DNA from: Gemmatimonadota bacterium
GTDB lineage: Bacteria; Gemmatimonadota; Gemmatimonadetes; Longimicrobiales; Gaopeijiaceae
Length of the DNA: 64,000 nucleotides
Assembly: GCA_003248075.1 (NCBI GenBank)
Contig: QJYK01000129.1
Coordinates: forward strand, 1-64,000
Reading direction: 5' to 3'
Below are positions 61,360 through 64,000 of the stretch, in pieces (position 1 is the first letter of the stretch; the number at the start of each line of letters is the position of its first letter). The notes under the pieces were generated by a model. It saw only the letters and a program-made list of their open reading frames with translations. It had not been told where the DNA came from and searched no databases. Made by a program: the position numbers and the translations under genes.

Positions 61360-62604
61360 GTGTCCAGGAAGAAGGTCGTTCTCGCATACAGCGGCGGGCT
61401 CGATACCGCCTGCATCCTGAAGTGGCTCCTGGAGAAGGGCCACGACGTCGTGGCGTACGTCGCGGACGTGGGCCAGCAGGAGGACTTCGAGGAGGTCGCG
61501 CAGCGCGCCCGGGCCACCGGCGCGAGCAAGGTCTGCGTGGAGGACCTCAAGAGGGAGTTCGTCACCGACTTCATCTTCCCGGCCATCGCCGGAAACGCCG
61601 TCTACGAGAACCGCTACCTGCTGGGAACGTCCCTCGCCCGACCGGTGATCGCGCGACGCCAGGTCGAGATCGCGCTGCGCGAGGATGCCCAGGCGGTCGC
61701 GCACGGAGCCACGGGCAAGGGGAACGACCAGGTTCGCTTCGAGCTGGCCTTCGCGGCGCTGGGGCCGCAGCTCGAGGTGATCGCGCCGTGGAAGAACCGT
61801 GAGTTCCTGAGCCGCTTCCAGGGCCGCAAGGATCTGCTGGCCTACGCCAAGGAGCACGGGATACCGGTCGAGGCCACCGCCGAGAAGCCGTATTCGAGCG
61901 ACGAGAACCTCATGCATCGCTCGTACGAGGCGGGGCTGCTCGAGGACCCGGGCGCGGTGCCCCCCAAGGACATGTTCAAGCTCACGCGAGCGGTCGAGGA
62001 TACCCCGGACGAACCGGCCGACCTGTCCATCCACTTCGAGGACGCGATGCCCGTACGGGTGGTGCACGCCTCGGCCGGCATGGACCTCACCGACCCCGTG
62101 GAGCTGTTCGAGTACCTGAACGACGTCGGCGGCATGCACGGCGTCGGCCGCATCGACATGGTCGAGAACCGGTTCGTGGGCATCAAGTCCCGCGGCGTGT
62201 ACGAGACCCCGGGCGGCACGGTGCTGCACGCCGCGCTCCGTGACCTGGAGGGGCTGGCCATGGACCGCGAGGTCCTCCGGCTGCGCGACATGCTGTCACC
62301 GCGCTTCGCCGAGATCATCTACAACGGCTTCTGGTTCTCACCGGAGATGGATTTCATCGAGGCCGCCTTCGAGCAGTCCGAGAAGCTCATCACCGGCGAG
62401 GTCCGCGTGCGTCTGTTCAAGGGTAACGTCGTCTCCATGGGACGGACCTCGACGAGCGCGCTGTACGATAAGGAGATGTCGTCCATGGACGTGGCGGGAG
62501 GCTACGACCAGGAGGACGCGCGCGGCTTCATCCGGATCAACGGCCTGCGCCTGCGCGCGCACAAGCTCATCCTCAGGAAGACCGGCGAAGACCCGATGGA
62601 GTGA
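61360..62604 (+). CDS. argG: argininosuccinate synthase
   Basis: Cytosolic arginine-biosynthesis enzyme joining citrulline and aspartate with ATP. The N-terminal PP-loop [13 protein letters not shown] binds ATP. Further motifs are [32 protein letters not shown] and [20 protein letters not shown], and the length of 414 residues is normal. GTG at 61360 is preceded by GGAG. No other arg gene is adjacent, so arginine genes are scattered here. It follows the creatininase-like gene by 94 nt and converges with the permease. Confidence 0.97.
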   Translation: MSRKKVVLAYSGGLDTACILKWLLEKGHDVVAYVADVGQQEDFEEVAQRARATGASKVCVEDLKREFVTDFIFPAIAGNAVYENRYLLGTSLARPVIARRQVEIALREDAQAVAHGATGKGNDQVRFELAFAALGPQLEVIAPWKNREFLSRFQGRKDLLAYAKEHGIPVEATAEKPYSSDENLMHRSYEAGLLEDPGAVPPKDMFKLTRAVEDTPDEPADLSIHFEDAMPVRVVHASAGMDLTDPVELFEYLNDVGGMHGVGRIDMVENRFVGIKSRGVYETPGGTVLHAALRDLEGLAMDREVLRLRDMLSPRFAEIIYNGFWFSPEMDFIEAAFEQSEKLITGEVRVRLFKGNVVSMGRTSTSALYDKEMSSMDVAGGYDQEDARGFIRINGLRLRAHKLILRKTGEDPME

Positions 62605-62643
62605 CCCCGGCCGTCGACAGCACGGTCGCTTGCGGATCACCCG

Positions 62644-64000
62644 TCAGAGGATGACCCGTACCCCGCCCAGCTCGGCGAGCCGGTGCGGGAAACGGTCTCC
62701 GGGCGTGCCGATGAACATCAGGTTCTTCGGAACCCGGAGGCGTCGGGACAGGCTCTCGATGAGCGCGGGACCGAACGTCCCCTTCACGGCCAGGAAGTCG
62801 ATCCTCAGGCTCGGGTACAGATGGTCTATGATCGAGAGCTGTTCGGCCAGGCCCGCCGGGATGTCGCGCTCGCGCTCATACACGTGCACCACGCGCATGA
62901 GGTTGGTCTGCTCGTTGGTGAGCACGTAGAGCGCGGCGCGGTTGAGAACGGCGGGGTCGTCGCCCTTCGTGAAGTAGACGACGCCCATGCGGTTGATCTC
63001 CTCCAGCCGGCTGACGACCAGCGAACGGATGTGTTCGTTGGCCGCGCGCACGCGCTCGACGATCCGCCCCGAGACGACCAGCACGATGCGCAGGATCTCC
63101 CTGCGCAGGAACATGATCGCGACGGCCGTCCCCGCGACCAGGAAGTAGCTCGAGAAGACCTCCACGTTGCGCGGGTCGAGCAGGACGTTCCCCACGAGTC
63201 CGGCGAGCACGGCCAGGAGCGCGAGGATCACGCCGGGCCAGCTGGCGCGCTCGGTCCTGGGGAGGCGTGCGCGCCGCTGCTTGAGGAGCATGTTCCCGAT
63301 GGCGAACAGCGCCATCACGCTGAGGAACGAGAGCGTGTAGACGCCGGCGAGCGTGGAGATGTCGCCCCGGGTCACGAGCAGGATCGAGGTGGACAGCGCG
63401 AAGAAGCCCAGGATGATCCAGTGGTTGGTCCGGCGCCACCGATTCTCGCGAAGCAGGATCTGCGGCAGGCAGCGATCCAGGCTCATGCGGCGCACCAGCC
63501 CGGTCACGCCGACGAAGCTCGTCAGCACGGCGCCGGACAGGACCAGGACGGCGTCGAGGCTCACCCACCACCCCATCCAGGGGGCGATGGCGTGCGAGCC
63601 CATCTGGGCCAGCAGGTCCGGCGGAACGGTGCGGATCTCCTCGAGGGGAAGGAGGCCCAGCGAGAGCAGGCTGATGAGCGGATTGAACACGAAGATGGCG
63701 ATCCACATGTTCCGCAGCGTCTTCGGGAAGACCCCGACCTCCTGCTCCTCGATGAAGTTGGCCGAGCTCTCGAAGCCGCTGATGCCCAGCATCCCCGCAG
63801 CGAAGCCGAAGAAGAGCGCCGTCCCGAGACCCTCGGGATCGGGCATGCTCCAGTTGGTGAGAAGCAAGGACGGATCGCGGACCACGTGCACGCTGGAGAC
63901 CGCCGCGAGCACGGTGAGCGTCGCCATGTGCACCACGAAGATGGCCAGGGCGACCATCGCGGACTCGTTGACCCCCAGGATGTTGAGCAGGGCGAACGCG
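62644..64000 (-). CDS. APC-superfamily amino acid permease (5' truncated)
   Basis: Membrane transporter with about ten visible TM helices. GMLGISGFESSANFIEEQE is the APC TM6-like segment with a broken helix, and SFVGVTGLVRRMSLDRCLP is the following loop. After the last TM (VFSSYFLVAGTAVAIMFL) is an about 130-residue cytoplasmic domain (VVYFTKGDDPAVLNRAALYV) of unknown fold. The reading frame continues through the window end (NILGVNESAMVAL), so the true start lies outside. Substrate unknown. Confidence 0.85.
   Translation of the reverse strand, partial: AFALLNILGVNESAMVALAIFVVHMATLTVLAAVSSVHVVRDPSLLLTNWSMPDPEGLGTALFFGFAAGMLGISGFESSANFIEEQEVGVFPKTLRNMWIAIFVFNPLISLLSLGLLPLEEIRTVPPDLLAQMGSHAIAPWMGWWVSLDAVLVLSGAVLTSFVGVTGLVRRMSLDRCLPQILLRENRWRRTNHWIILGFFALSTSILLVTRGDISTLAGVYTLSFLSVMALFAIGNMLLKQRRARLPRTERASWPGVILALLAVLAGLVGNVLLDPRNVEVFSSYFLVAGTAVAIMFLRREILRIVLVVSGRIVERVRAANEHIRSLVVSRLEEINRMGVVYFTKGDDPAVLNRAALYVLTNEQTNLMRVVHVYERERDIPAGLAEQLSIIDHLYPSLRIDFLAVKGTFGPALIESLSRRLRVPKNLMFIGTPGDRFPHRLAELGGVRVIL

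Overview
The window is a high-GC bacterial chromosome segment with about 53 genes on both strands. The gene content points to Gemmatimonadota. It has a Ser/Thr kinase fused to a TolB/WD40-like propeller, a VPS10/BNR Asp-box protein, an M19 dipeptidase, a D-aminoacylase-type amidohydrolase, a large HEVGH zinc protease of the DUF5117/DUF4953 type, a secreted creatininase-like protein, and a TonB plug protein without a barrel. The phylum assignment is inference from family content, because no rRNA or other marker gene is present. I saw no tRNA, rRNA or CRISPR array.

Layout. 0-2.8 kb: tail of a sugar/glycan operon (phosphotransferase, ChbG-like deacetylase, glycosyltransferase). 2.9-15 kb: serine hydrolase, kinase, VPS10 protein, PAP2 phosphatase, DUF2231 membrane protein, NfeD-flotillin pair, DapB-like reductase, TonB plug protein. 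15.3-16.1 kb: ArsR/SRPBCC pair with a clear palindromic operator. 16.2-38.9 kb: a large redox island. 38.9-39.35 kb: an internally deleted IS481-type element. 39.4-51 kb: peptide and glycan catabolism (D-aminoacylase, DUF6067-like and DUF5107 proteins, M19 dipeptidase) and a CopB-type metal ATPase. 51-56 kb: aldolase-like protein, cytochrome bd oxidase, Lnb-like protein, CcdC-like protein. 56-64 kb: small secreted proteins, a UUCG terminator, zinc protease, creatininase-like protein, argG, and a truncated APC permease.

The redox island (about 16-39 kb) is the most interesting part. It encodes about 26 c-type heme sites in six proteins: 12-heme, 6-heme, 4-heme, a diheme c4-like, a Sel1-monoheme fusion, and a monoheme cytochrome fused to a beta-barrel resembling Cyc2. 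It also has two paralogous NHL propellers, a 646-residue outer-membrane barrel candidate, an NrfJ-like protein, a cupredoxin with an amicyanin-like ligand pattern, CcmC/CcmD-like proteins, an STT3/PglB-like oligosaccharyltransferase, and a membrane histidine kinase with a sigma-54 response regulator. I read five candidate sigma-54 (-24/-12) promoters within the island. One matches TGGCAC-N5-TTGC exactly. Three dyads of form GTGAC-N7-GTCNC lie 94, 95 and 126 bp upstream of three of these promoters. The simplest reading is that the NtrC-type regulator switches on an outer-membrane or extracellular electron-transfer apparatus and its own operon (25217-34019). A second, paralogous copy of the cytochrome cassette has decayed: its c7-type cytochrome is an internal-deletion pseudogene. 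The electron-transfer function is inferred; the motifs are directly visible.
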